This document shows, in pieces, positions 44,581 through 53,111 of a stretch of 64,000 nucleotides of DNA (the first letter of the stretch is position 1; each line of letters opens with the position of its first letter). This DNA is from Natronincola ferrireducens (GTDB lineage: Bacteria > Bacillota > Clostridia > Peptostreptococcales > Natronincolaceae): the NCBI RefSeq assembly GCF_900100845.1, contig NZ_FNFP01000005.1, positions 62,001 to 126,000 on the forward strand, read 5' to 3'. The position numbers and the translations under genes are program-made. A model generated the notes under the pieces. That model had not been told where the DNA came from. It ran no database searches and saw only the letters and a program-made list of their open reading frames with translations.

Positions 44581-45344
44581 TGATGAATATGGTAAAGGCA
44601 AAAATCATGAAAAATGAAGAAATCTCTCCCCAGATTTATGAAATGATTTTTTTGTCGAAGGAGATAGGAGAACAAGGATTTCCCGGGAAATTTGTAAATT
44701 TATATTGCGAGGATGGTCGACATTTACTGCCAAGACCTATAAGTATTTGTGAAATAGACAAAAATAATCATACAATAAGATTGATTTATGCCATTGTTGG
44801 AGAGGGGACAAAACAAATATCTCATCTAAGGGTAGGGGATAAAGTTAAAGTATTGGGACCCTTGGGCAATGGATTTACAGTAGAAAAAGGTAATGGGAAA
44901 AACATTGTAATAGGAGGAGGTATTGGGGTACCTCCCCTCCTAGAACTAGTAAAACACTTGAAGGGTAGTACAACTGTATATTTAGGTTTCCGATGCAATC
45001 CTATTTTAATAGAGGAATTCAAAAAATATGTTGATTATGTTTACGTAGCTACAGAAGATGGAAGTTATGGACATAAAGGTAATGTGTTGGAACTAATAAA
45101 ACAGCATAATCCCATAGGGGATAGGGTTTATAGCTGTGGACCAAAGCCTATGTTGAAGGCTATAGGTGAATGGGCTAAGGAACAGGATCTTCCAGCTGAA
45201 TTATCCTTAGAGGAAAGAATGGCCTGTGGTATAGGGGCTTGTCTTGTGTGCACCTGTAAGACCCAAGGGAAAGAAGATTGGGAATATAAAAGGGTATGTA
45301 AAGATGGTCCAGTCTTTTCAAGAGATGAGGTGATTTGGGAATGA
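44577..45344 (+). CDS. pyrK: Dihydroorotate dehydrogenase electron-transfer subunit
   Basis: A 255-aa FAD and [2Fe-2S] protein of class 1B dihydroorotate dehydrogenase. The FAD segment is RPISICEID, the NAD-binding segment [13 protein letters not shown], and the iron-sulphur ligands are [13 protein letters not shown] plus a downstream Cys in [10 protein letters not shown]. It passes electrons from PyrD to NAD. Start ATG 44577 overlaps the carB stop; its own stop overlaps the pyrD start by 4 bp. Confidence 0.95.
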   Translation: MMMNMVKAKIMKNEEISPQIYEMIFLSKEIGEQGFPGKFVNLYCEDGRHLLPRPISICEIDKNNHTIRLIYAIVGEGTKQISHLRVGDKVKVLGPLGNGFTVEKGNGKNIVIGGGIGVPPLLELVKHLKGSTTVYLGFRCNPILIEEFKKYVDYVYVATEDGSYGHKGNVLELIKQHNPIGDRVYSCGPKPMLKAIGEWAKEQDLPAELSLEERMACGIGACLVCTCKTQGKEDWEYKRVCKDGPVFSRDEVIWE

Positions 45345-46255
45345 TGAAGCCTAATATGAAGGTAAATATTGGAGGCGTAGAATTAAAAAATCCTGTTATG
45401 CCTGCTTCGGGAACCTTTGGAAGTGGCAGAGAATATGGAGAATTCGTGGATTTAAATAAACTTGGTGCTGTTGTGGTAAAGGGAATATCCTCCACCCCAT
45501 GGAAGGGAAATCCTACACCAAGGGTAGCAGAAACCTATGGGGGTATGTTAAACAGTGTTGGACTTCAAAATCCTGGGATGGAGGAATTCATTGAAAAGGA
45601 TATCCCGTTTTTACGAAGCTATGATACAAAAATCATTGTAAATATTTCAGGAAAAACAGTGGAAGAATACTGTGCAGTAGCTGAAAGACTATCTTCAGAG
45701 GATATCGATATACTGGAGCTAAACATATCCTGTCCCAATGTAAAGGAGGGAGGGGTAACCTTTGGAACTGATAGGAGAATGGTGGAGCATGTAACAAAGG
45801 AGGTAAAAAGATATGCTAAACAACCCCTTATTGTAAAATTAAGCCCTAATGTAACAGACATTGTTGAGATAGCAAAGGCTGCTGTGGCAGGAGGAGCCGA
45901 TAGCCTATCCCTCATTAACACATTAATAGGAATGGCAATTGATATTCATAAAAGAAAACCTGTATTAGCCAATGGAATAGGAGGGCTATCTGGACCAGCT
46001 GTTAAACCAGTGGCAGTAAGAATGGTTTATCAAGTAGCACAGGCGGTGGAGGTTCCCATTATAGGTATGGGGGGAATAACTACAGGAGAGGATGCAATAG
46101 AATTTATTTTAGCAGGAGCCACTGCCGTAGCAGTAGGAACTGCTAATTTTATGAATCCAAGGGCAACGTTAGATGTAGTAGAAGAAATAGAGGGTTATTT
46201 GCAACAATATAACATAAAAAATATTAAAGAAATTGTTAAAAAGGTATGTATATAA
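45341..46255 (+). CDS. pyrD: Dihydroorotate dehydrogenase catalytic subunit, class 1B
   Basis: A 304-aa FMN enzyme. FMN and substrate contacts include VMPASGTFGSG, VVKGIS, NSVGLQNPG, LNISCPNVKEGG (with the class 1 Cys) and IGMGGITTGEDAIEFILAGA. ATG 45341 overlaps the pyrK stop (ATGA); a TTG two codons earlier is not needed. It oxidises dihydroorotate to orotate and works with PyrK, as expected for an anaerobe using NAD. Confidence 0.95.
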   Translation: MMKPNMKVNIGGVELKNPVMPASGTFGSGREYGEFVDLNKLGAVVVKGISSTPWKGNPTPRVAETYGGMLNSVGLQNPGMEEFIEKDIPFLRSYDTKIIVNISGKTVEEYCAVAERLSSEDIDILELNISCPNVKEGGVTFGTDRRMVEHVTKEVKRYAKQPLIVKLSPNVTDIVEIAKAAVAGGADSLSLINTLIGMAIDIHKRKPVLANGIGGLSGPAVKPVAVRMVYQVAQAVEVPIIGMGGITTGEDAIEFILAGATAVAVGTANFMNPRATLDVVEEIEGYLQQYNIKNIKEIVKKVCI

Positions 46256-46281
46256 TTTAAAATATATTTGGAGGGATAGAT

Positions 46282-46860
46282 ATGATTAAAAAAGAAAGAG
46301 TGTTAGAGATTTTTGAAAAGCTAGAGGTTCTTAAAAGAGGACATTTTTTATTTACCTCTGGAAGACATAGCGATAATTATATGCAATGTGCAAAAATTTT
46401 ACAATATCCAGAGTATACGGAAGAAATTATTAAGGGATTGGCAGAGGAGTTTCAAGGGGATAAAATTGACATGGTGATTGGCCCTGCATTAGGTGGAATA
46501 ACTATGTCCTATGAATTTGCCAGACAATTAAAGACTATAAGTCTTTTTACAGAAAGAGAAAATAATCAAATGACTTTGCGGAGAGGGTTTACTATCCCAA
46601 AGGATTCAAAAGTATTGGTGGTAGAAGATGTTATTACTACAGGGGGATCTGTAAAGGAGGTAATAGAGATAGTTAAGCAACAGGGGGGAAAGGTAGTTGG
46701 TATAGCAGCTTTGGTGGATAGGACTGGGGGTGAAATTGATTTTGGAATAAAATTTAGAACAGCTTTTTCAGAAAAATTAACTTCCCATGAACCTGAAGAC
46801 TGTCCTTTATGTAAAGAAGGAAATATTCCATTAGAGAAACCAGGAAGCAGAAAATTTTAA
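46282..46860 (+). CDS. pyrE: Orotate phosphoribosyltransferase
   Basis: A 192-aa enzyme that joins orotate and PRPP to give OMP. The PRPP loop is VLVVEDVITTGGSVKEV; substrate binding region FTSGRHSDNYMQC at the N terminus. A C-terminal CPLCK motif is common in Clostridia homologues. Last gene of the pyr operon, followed by a strong terminator. pyrB, which would make carbamoyl-aspartate, is not in this operon. Confidence 0.95.
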   Translation: MIKKERVLEIFEKLEVLKRGHFLFTSGRHSDNYMQCAKILQYPEYTEEIIKGLAEEFQGDKIDMVIGPALGGITMSYEFARQLKTISLFTERENNQMTLRRGFTIPKDSKVLVVEDVITTGGSVKEVIEIVKQQGGKVVGIAALVDRTGGEIDFGIKFRTAFSEKLTSHEPEDCPLCKEGNIPLEKPGSRKF

Positions 46861-46866
46861 AAGAAC

Positions 46867-46905
46867 AAAAAACCTATCATACCAATAATATGATAGGTTT
46901 TTTTG
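46867..46905 (+). terminator. Terminator of the pyr operon
   Basis: AAAAAACCTATCATA pairs with TATGATAGGTTTTTT (about 15 bp, 7-nt loop) and is followed by T residues. Confidence 0.9.
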
Positions 46906-47052
46906 TTGGCAATGGGTGTTAAGTAATAATCCATGTCGAAATATAAAACTATTTAGAGGAAATGAGTTTTTTTTGTAGAATAGTTGTAGCATAGCAAGTA
47001 GAAAAGTGATTTATGATGCTAACAGCCTCATGTTGATAAAAGGAGGAAAAAA

Positions 47053-48753
47053 ATGTTTTTTACAATTAATGATTTAATTAGGATGAAATCCATTGAAGGC
47101 TTAAGTTTATTTGGAGGGGAAAGTGGCATTACCAATACAATCAGCAACACAAATATTATGGACAATCCTGATACCTTTGACTGGCTTATGCCTGGAGATT
47201 TAGTTTTAACGACAGGATATGTTTTTAAAGATGATACTGAATTTCAGGTGAAAGTAATAAAGGAGTTATCCGAGATCAATTGTGCTGGTTTGGCTATAAA
47301 GACACGAAAATATTTTGGAGAAATGCCCAAAGCAATGGTGGAAGCCGCTAATCAATATAATCTTCCTTTGATAGAAATACCACAAAACTATTCTTTAGCA
47401 CAGATTAGTAATGCCGTCAATAAAGAAATATTCAAAGCCCATGATAGTTTATTACAAAAATCCCTAGACATTCATGAAAGTTTAACAGAAGTTACTTTGA
47501 AAGGGGGAGGATTAGATGAAATTGCAAAAGCTGTTGTACAATTAATTAACAATGCAGTAATTATAGTAGATAGCAAATGGAACCTTTTAACCTATGTAGA
47601 ACATCCTCATAATCCTTATCCTCTAGAGAAAATATTAACTCTCAATAAAAAAGAAAAGGTTTTTCCCATGAAAATGACAGAAGACGTTCCAGATGATGTT
47701 GCTAGTTTAAAGAAATCTATTAAAAGAAAATATGAAGCAGATGGAAAGACTATTATTTGCAGAATTATGCCGATAGCAGCTATCAACGAGATTTATGGAT
47801 ATATCATTGTTTGGGAAACCACCATAAAAATGAGTAAGATTGACTATGTAGCCCTGGAAACAGCTTCTACAGTTGCTGCATTAGAAAGAATAAAAACAAA
47901 AGAAATAGAGGAAGTAAAGCATCAAATTAGAAGAGACTTTTTTGATGATTTATTAACTGGAAAAATCGAGTCTATTAACAGTATTAATAGTTTAGCAGAA
48001 ATGCATGGTATGGACACAACCAAAAACTATGTTTGTATGATAGTTAAAGTTAATGGATATGACAGTAAAGATAAAGGAGATATTATTGTCAAGAAAAGAA
48101 ATCTTAGAAATAAAATAGAAAGAATGCTACTGTTAATAGAGGAACTTTCTGAAGAGAAAAAAATCAATGTTGTTTCTATTTCCCGCCGGAATCAAGTTAT
48201 CCTATTTATTCCTATGGAGAAAACAAAAACTTCCAAGGAAGCTAAAGACTTTACAAAGGAATTTGGAAAAGACTTTTATGAGCTTACCCATAAAACGTTA
48301 TCTCCTATTGAAATCAATATTGGAATAGGAAAATTATATGATAATATATTGAAACTAGATCTTAGCTTTTCTGAAGCTCAAGAGGTAGTTAAAATGGGGA
48401 AAAAACTTTCCCGTAATAACCATATACTTCATTTTGAGGATTTTATCATTTATCATCTTTTAGAGTCCGGCACTTCTCGACAGGAGCTAGAAAACTTTTA
48501 TGAAAATACTATTGCTGAATTAGTAAGATATGATTTAGAAAACAAAACAAATCTTGTAGGAACTTTAGAGCAATACTTTGCTTATAAAGGCAACATTAGT
48601 GAAGCCTCTAAAGAGCTTTTTATCCATAGAAACACCTTTATCTATCGTCTGGATAAAATAAAAACTATTTTAAACACAGATTTAAAGGATGCAGAAGAAT
48701 CACTGGAAATACAATTGGCCATTAGAGTTATGCACCTTTTAAAAATCCACTAA
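47053..48753 (+). CDS. PucR family transcriptional regulator
   Basis: A 566-aa regulator. The N-terminal PucR domain (about 1-130: GLSLFGGESGITNTISNTNIM, LVLTTGYVF, LAIKTRKYFGEMP) is followed by a GAF-like middle region, a CdaR/GGDEF-like segment (about 295-440) and a C-terminal PucR helix-turn-helix (about 505-560: YKGNISEASKELFIHRNTFIYRLDKI). PucR proteins control purine and other nitrogen-compound catabolism. It stands first in, and points towards, the carbamoyltransferase/ring-hydrolase cluster and is likely its regulator. AAAAGGAGG precedes the ATG. Confidence 0.9.
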   Translation: MFFTINDLIRMKSIEGLSLFGGESGITNTISNTNIMDNPDTFDWLMPGDLVLTTGYVFKDDTEFQVKVIKELSEINCAGLAIKTRKYFGEMPKAMVEAANQYNLPLIEIPQNYSLAQISNAVNKEIFKAHDSLLQKSLDIHESLTEVTLKGGGLDEIAKAVVQLINNAVIIVDSKWNLLTYVEHPHNPYPLEKILTLNKKEKVFPMKMTEDVPDDVASLKKSIKRKYEADGKTIICRIMPIAAINEIYGYIIVWETTIKMSKIDYVALETASTVAALERIKTKEIEEVKHQIRRDFFDDLLTGKIESINSINSLAEMHGMDTTKNYVCMIVKVNGYDSKDKGDIIVKKRNLRNKIERMLLLIEELSEEKKINVVSISRRNQVILFIPMEKTKTSKEAKDFTKEFGKDFYELTHKTLSPIEINIGIGKLYDNILKLDLSFSEAQEVVKMGKKLSRNNHILHFEDFIIYHLLESGTSRQELENFYENTIAELVRYDLENKTNLVGTLEQYFAYKGNISEASKELFIHRNTFIYRLDKIKTILNTDLKDAEESLEIQLAIRVMHLLKIH

Positions 48754-48754
48754 A

Positions 48755-48805
48755 AAAAATTAGGCAAACTGCATAAGTGATTTTGTCAAAAATTAGGCAC
48801 ACTGC
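48755..48805. repeat. Pair of 18-bp direct repeats, 33 bp apart
   Basis: AAAAATTAGGCAAACTGC (48755-48772) and AAAAATTAGGCACACTGC (48788-48805) differ at one base and are 33 bp apart, three helical turns. They lie directly between the PucR-type regulator and the catabolic genes, so are good candidates for its operator. Confidence 0.65.
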
Positions 48806-48809
48806 CGAT

Positions 48810-48862
48810 GACCATTCTATCCCTTTGAGATAAACTTAAATTAAGAAAAGGGAGGGATGGTC
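48810..48862 (+). promoter_or_regulatory. Hairpin covering the Shine-Dalgarno sequence of the DUF2877 gene
   Basis: GACCATTCTATCCCTTT (48810-48826) can pair with AAAAGGGAGGGATGGTC (48846-48862), enclosing a 19-nt loop. The right arm contains the GGGAGGG ribosome binding site and the ATG at 48857. There is a small internal mismatch. Translation would be restrained unless the hairpin is opened. Confidence 0.5.
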
Positions 48863-48864
48863 AT

Positions 48865-49791
48865 ATTTTTTTTGTCAAAGAAATAAGTCAAAGTAGTTAC
48901 GAACTTTTAAAAACAAGGAATAAAGGTATAGTACATTCTGTTTATAAAAATACAATCAATATCGCTGTTGAGGATAAGATTATATCAATACAACCAGACG
49001 ATTTACCCAAGACCCCTCTCTCCATAAGCATGGAAAGGTTTTCCCAAGATTTTCAACAGATTAATATTAAAACAGGAGATAAAGTTCTTTTTTACAAGGG
49101 AAAATTTGTAATTAACGAACTATGTTTTTGTACTGACTCAAGTAAGGTTTGGAACCCAAAGGTTCATAAAAAAATATCCATAACAGAAATAGTAAACGAC
49201 AAATGGATTAAATCCATTTCCCAGTATTTGCTTACTTATGGCAAAAAGGAAGGATTAGGTACCCTTCCCCTGTATTTAACAGGAGAATTACCTGAGAATA
49301 TTTTTTTAAATGAGACCCATAAACAACTTATACAAAAATCGTTACCTATTTTAGAAGAAGTGTTAGACAAAGCAATAAATGGCAAGATAACAGAAAGTGC
49401 TCTCCAGGCAACCAAGCTTATAGGGTTGGGGCCAGGGTTAACCCCTTCAGGAGATGATTTTTTAGTAGGCCTTTTAAGCACATTACTATTTGCCAAAGAA
49501 AGAAAAGACATCTTGGGAAAATTGACGGAGGAGCTCAAGGTTCACGTGAAAGAAAATGCCCACAAAACAACTTTTTTATCCAAGGAGCTTTTACAGTTTG
49601 CCTGTAATGAAGAATTTAGTGAGATATTTCATGATTTTTATGAAACATTGAGGGAAAAAGATGAAAATAAAATTATAGATGCTACTATAAAATTCATGGA
49701 GTTAGGCCACTCTTCTGGAACTGATACTTTAGGGGGCATTGTTTTTGGAATTATTTTGATAACTAACTTAATATCAAGTTTGCAAAATTAA
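48865..49791 (+). CDS. DUF2877 protein, AllH (YlbF)-like carbamoyltransferase subunit, non-canonical start
   Basis: Homologue of E. coli YlbF/AllH, part of the oxamate carbamoyltransferase complex. Core motifs: LGPGLTPSGDDFLVGLLS and LGHSSGTDTLGGIVFG. An ATG exists at 49030 (253 aa), but it has no ribosome binding site, and the 55 codons before it read as conserved family N terminus (GIVHSVYKNTINIA, KTPLSISM). No ATG, GTG or TTG occurs in frame between a stop at 48826 and 49030. ATT 48865, 8 nt after GGGAGGG, would give 308 aa; otherwise ATG 48857 followed by a -1 slip on the T8 run at 48866-48873 enters this frame. Confidence 0.75.
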   Translation: MFFVKEISQSSYELLKTRNKGIVHSVYKNTINIAVEDKIISIQPDDLPKTPLSISMERFSQDFQQINIKTGDKVLFYKGKFVINELCFCTDSSKVWNPKVHKKISITEIVNDKWIKSISQYLLTYGKKEGLGTLPLYLTGELPENIFLNETHKQLIQKSLPILEEVLDKAINGKITESALQATKLIGLGPGLTPSGDDFLVGLLSTLLFAKERKDILGKLTEELKVHVKENAHKTTFLSKELLQFACNEEFSEIFHDFYETLREKDENKIIDATIKFMELGHSSGTDTLGGIVFGIILITNLISSLQN

Positions 49792-49840
49792 TTTTCTAAC
49801 AGAAAATTTTTTTATAATTAACTTAAAGGGAGGTTCATAA

Positions 49841-51439
49841 ATGATTACTCGAAATATTATTAAACAAAATGCCTATTATGATTCTGTAACATTAATGGTT
49901 ATCTCTAGTAAGCTTACAGCTTTAGAAGGGGTTCAAAATGCTGCTGTCATGATGGGAACCGATCATAATAAGGAACTTATGAAAAACTCTGGACTGCTAT
50001 TGGAAGAAAATACGACTGCTACTCCTAACGACATGATTATAGGAATTATAGCAGAAGAAGACTCAGTGGTAGAAGAAGCATTAAAAGTGATAGAGGAACA
50101 ATTAGAAAACAAAAAATCCTCTACCTCTAGTGATGATGTGAGGGTAAAAACCCTAGATTCTGCTAAGAAAAATTCTCCAGATGCTAACTTTGCTGTTATT
50201 TCTGTACCAGGAAAATATGCTAAGAATGAAGCGATGAAGGCATTGGAAGCGGGACTAAATGTTCTATTATTTAGTGACAATGTAACAATAGAAGAAGAAA
50301 ATGAATTGAAGGATAAGGCAGTTAAAGAAGGACTCCTTATGATGGGACCTGACTGTGGAACAGCCATTATCAATGGAACAGCACTGGGATTTGCCAATGC
50401 GGTTAACCCAGGAAATATTGGTATGGTGGCGGCTGCTGGAACAGGTCTACAGGAAGCAACCTGTATAGTAGACAGCTTAGGATCAGGTGTATCCCAGGCC
50501 TTAGGTACAGGTGGAAGAGATTTAAAAGAAGCCATAGGTGGAAAAATGATGCTTCTAGGACTTGAGGCATTAGCCAATGATGAAGCTACAAAAGTAATCG
50601 TATTAATTTCTAAGCCACCATCTCCAATAGTAATGGAAAAAATCTTGGAGACAGTAAAAACAATTAATAAGCCTGTGGTAACTTGTTTCCTAGGGGGAGA
50701 TCCAGCTTTAGTTAAGGGTACTGGAGCTATAGGAGCTGAAACCTTAGAAGATGCAGCTACAGCTGCTGTAAGAATAATGGAAGGTAAGGAGCCAGAAAGT
50801 GTTTTCTTTACTATAGATAATGCAAAGATTGAAGAGATTGTAAAAGAAGAGATACAAAAATTAGGCGAAAATCAAAAGTATGTTAGAGGCTTATATTCCG
50901 GTGGAACCCTATGCTATGAAGGTATGCTTGTAACAAGGGAAACTATAGGAAATGTATATTCTAATGTAGCCCTTAAAGAGAATTTACTATTAAAAAATGT
51001 AGAGGAAAGTTTTGAACATACTTTCTTAGACATGGGTGAGGATTACTTTACAGATGGGTTACCCCATCCTATGATTGATACTAGACTTAGGGTAGAACGC
51101 ATCAAAAAAGAAGCCCTAGATCCTGAAGTAGCAGTATTGCTTTTAGATGTTGTATTGGGCTATGGATGTCATGAAGATCCAGCCGGTGCTATTGCGCCAG
51201 CAATAGTGGAGGCAAAGGAAAGAGCAGCTGCTGAAGGAAGATACTTAAGTGTGGTGGCAACTGTGTGTGGTACAGATAAAGATCCCCAAAATCGACAAGA
51301 ACAGGAAGAAAAGTTACGAAGTGCTGGGGCTGTTGTTATGCCAAGCAATGCTCAGGCAGCTCGAATGGCTTCACTAATTGCAACTAGAGACACTTCCTTA
51401 GAAAAATTATTAGAGGAGGAGACAGCATGCAAAATGTAA
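49841..51439 (+). CDS. fdrA: FdrA/AllF-like protein, main part (acyl-CoA synthetase fold)
   Basis: A 532-aa homologue of E. coli FdrA. It resembles the alpha subunit and CoA-ligase parts of succinyl-CoA synthetase: LLMMGPDCGTAIING, NIGMVAAAGTGLQEAT, GTGGRDLKEAIGG, RGLYSGGTLCYEGM, DMGEDYFTDGLPHPMID and LLLDVVLGYGCHEDPAG. In E. coli, FdrA with the DUF1116 and DUF2877 proteins makes carbamoyl phosphate from oxalurate. It ends earlier than E. coli FdrA: the C-terminal domain is encoded by the next, overlapping ORF. GGGAGG precedes the ATG. Confidence 0.9.
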   Translation: MITRNIIKQNAYYDSVTLMVISSKLTALEGVQNAAVMMGTDHNKELMKNSGLLLEENTTATPNDMIIGIIAEEDSVVEEALKVIEEQLENKKSSTSSDDVRVKTLDSAKKNSPDANFAVISVPGKYAKNEAMKALEAGLNVLLFSDNVTIEEENELKDKAVKEGLLMMGPDCGTAIINGTALGFANAVNPGNIGMVAAAGTGLQEATCIVDSLGSGVSQALGTGGRDLKEAIGGKMMLLGLEALANDEATKVIVLISKPPSPIVMEKILETVKTINKPVVTCFLGGDPALVKGTGAIGAETLEDAATAAVRIMEGKEPESVFFTIDNAKIEEIVKEEIQKLGENQKYVRGLYSGGTLCYEGMLVTRETIGNVYSNVALKENLLLKNVEESFEHTFLDMGEDYFTDGLPHPMIDTRLRVERIKKEALDPEVAVLLLDVVLGYGCHEDPAGAIAPAIVEAKERAAAEGRYLSVVATVCGTDKDPQNRQEQEEKLRSAGAVVMPSNAQAARMASLIATRDTSLEKLLEEETACKM

Positions 51440-51600
51440 ACGTTCTTTTTAAATCCCAGTTAAAGGTAGTTAATATTGGATTAGAAGGGTTTTATAACTC
51501 TACAAAAGAACAAGGAACCCCTTCTATTCAAGTGGATTGGAGACCTCCTGCAGGTGGGAATGAAAAACTTTTAGCTATTTTAGCAAAATTAAACAAATAG
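51427..51600 (+). CDS. 57-aa ORF equal to the detached C-terminal domain of FdrA
   Basis: ATG 51427 follows GAGGAGGAG (5-6 nt) inside the end of fdrA and overlaps it by 13 bp in the -1 frame. The product contains VNVLFKSQLKVVNIGLEG, then VDWRPPAGGNEKLLAIL. From memory, E. coli FdrA ends with the closely similar series AVINIGL, HYQWSPVAGGNKKLARLL. So this ORF is the FdrA C-terminal domain made as a separate small protein, or joined by frameshifting. It is too short for standard ORF lists. Confidence 0.75.
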   Translation: MQNVNVLFKSQLKVVNIGLEGFYNSTKEQGTPSIQVDWRPPAGGNEKLLAILAKLNK

Positions 51601-51785
51601 TTTCCACTTTTATGTATTGTCAATACACCCCCTTCTAATCCTTAGAAGATCATACATTACATGAAGTAATTTATGGCTGTGATTTAGAGGGAGTAAAAGC
51701 TTCCTCTGAATCAAGCCTGTTTGTATGGGTGTAGAAATATGCAATTATCAACGATTTTGGTTATCAACTAAAGGAGGATATGAAG
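51601..51785 (+). other. Intergenic gap inside the carbamoyltransferase cluster
   Basis: About 180 bp between the small FdrA-domain ORF and the first DUF1116 gene. It contains an open stretch (LHEVIYGCDLEGVKASSES) ending in a stop at about 51733 that has no start or ribosome binding site and a small hairpin (AGAGG/CCTCT). No promoter was recognised. It may hold a decayed gene piece. Confidence 0.3.
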
Positions 51786-53060
51786 ATGATAAGTATTGAA
51801 CAAGCTAATCAAGAAGCGTTAAAACGAATAAACAGTGCGGAACCGTTTTTAGTGGACGTAAAATATGCTAAGGACGTATTACCAGGAATGGATAAAATGA
51901 CAATAGGCCATGCAGGACCACCTATTCAGTGGGAGAATATGTGTGGGCCTTTAAAAGGAGCAATCATAGGTGCCATTCGATATGAAGGTTTAGCAGCAAC
52001 AGAAGAGGAAGCAGAAGCTTTAGCAGCTAGTGGAAAAATTAAATTTGTTTCAAATCATAGTTTAGGTGCTGTTGGACCTATGACAGGAATGATTACTTAT
52101 TCTATGCCATTGTATGAAGTGAAAAATGAAACCTTTGGAAACTATGGTTATTGTACCTTCAACGAAGGACTTGGAAAGGTTATGCGTTTTGGTGCTAATG
52201 ATGATGAAGTTATTGATAGGTTAAAATGGCTTGAGAAAAGCTTGGCCCCAGCTATGAAAAAAGCACTGGAGTTATCAGGACCTATTAATCTTAAGGTTAT
52301 CACAGCTCAAGCACTGGCCATGGGGGATGAAATGCACCAAAGAAATATTGCGGCATCTTCCTTATTTGCTAGAGTAATTATGCCTTATATCGTGAAGGTA
52401 GTAGAAGACAAAGATGAATTAGAAAAAATAACAAAATTCATCACTTCAAACGACCAATTCTATTTAAATATTGCTATGGCTCTTGGAAAAGCAACTATGG
52501 ATCCTGTAAAGAATATTGAAGGAAGCACCGTTGTTACTGCTATGAGTAGAAATGGTACTAATTTTGGTATTAAAGTCAGCGGTTTAGGAGATAGATGGTT
52601 TGAGGCTCCAGTTCTTATGCCTCAAGGTTTGTTCTTCCCAGGTTATAGTCTAGATGATGCTAACCCTGATATGGGAGATAGTACGATTGTAGAAACCTTT
52701 GGTATAGGCGGATTTACTATGGGTGCAGCTCCTGCTGTAGTTAGATTTGTAGGTGCAGCCTCTGTACAAGCAGCTATTAATTATACTAGGGATATGGTAG
52801 AAATTACTGTTGGGAAAAGTCCCCATTATCAAATGCCCAATATGGACTTTGAAGGAGCTCCCACAGCGATTGATATTAGAAAAGTAGTAGAGACAGGAAT
52901 TTTACCTGTAATCAATACAGGAATGGCCCATAAAAAACCAGGGGTAGGTCAAGTAGGTGCAGGAATTGTAAATGCTCCTATGGATTGTTTTACCCAAGCA
53001 ATTATGGCTTTTGCTGAAATGATAGATGAAAAAGAAAACTCAGAAGCAGTAACAGTCTAG
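51786..53060 (+). CDS. DUF1116 protein 1, AllG (YlbE)-like carbamoyltransferase subunit
   Basis: A 424-aa protein of the DUF1116 family. Conserved segments: HAGPPIQWENMCGPLKGA (about 42-59), GAVGPMTGMITYSMPL, AQALAMGDEMHQRNIA, VTAMSRNGTNFGIKVSGLG, DIRKVVETGILPVINTG and VGAGIVNAP. ATG 51786 lies 8 nt after AAGGAGG, so it is preferred to the ATG at 51780. Compared with E. coli YlbE and with the next gene, this paralogue has Ser-Asn-His-Ser (89-92) where the others have Pro-Cys-His-His. It probably forms the transferase with FdrA, the small ORF and the DUF2877 protein. Confidence 0.87.
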   Translation: MISIEQANQEALKRINSAEPFLVDVKYAKDVLPGMDKMTIGHAGPPIQWENMCGPLKGAIIGAIRYEGLAATEEEAEALAASGKIKFVSNHSLGAVGPMTGMITYSMPLYEVKNETFGNYGYCTFNEGLGKVMRFGANDDEVIDRLKWLEKSLAPAMKKALELSGPINLKVITAQALAMGDEMHQRNIAASSLFARVIMPYIVKVVEDKDELEKITKFITSNDQFYLNIAMALGKATMDPVKNIEGSTVVTAMSRNGTNFGIKVSGLGDRWFEAPVLMPQGLFFPGYSLDDANPDMGDSTIVETFGIGGFTMGAAPAVVRFVGAASVQAAINYTRDMVEITVGKSPHYQMPNMDFEGAPTAIDIRKVVETGILPVINTGMAHKKPGVGQVGAGIVNAPMDCFTQAIMAFAEMIDEKENSEAVTV

Positions 53061-53111
53061 AAACACTGAAACCTCCAAAAAATAAGGGTTAGAAGTAAAG
53101 GAGTGATAGGA

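Noticed and set aside
44310-44675. 121-codon minus-strand ORF across the carB/pyrK junction
   Set aside because: Antisense to two conserved overlapping genes; no ribosome binding site.
49030-49791. DUF2877 protein starting at ATG 49030
   Set aside because: No ribosome binding site, and conserved family sequence continues upstream in the same frame.
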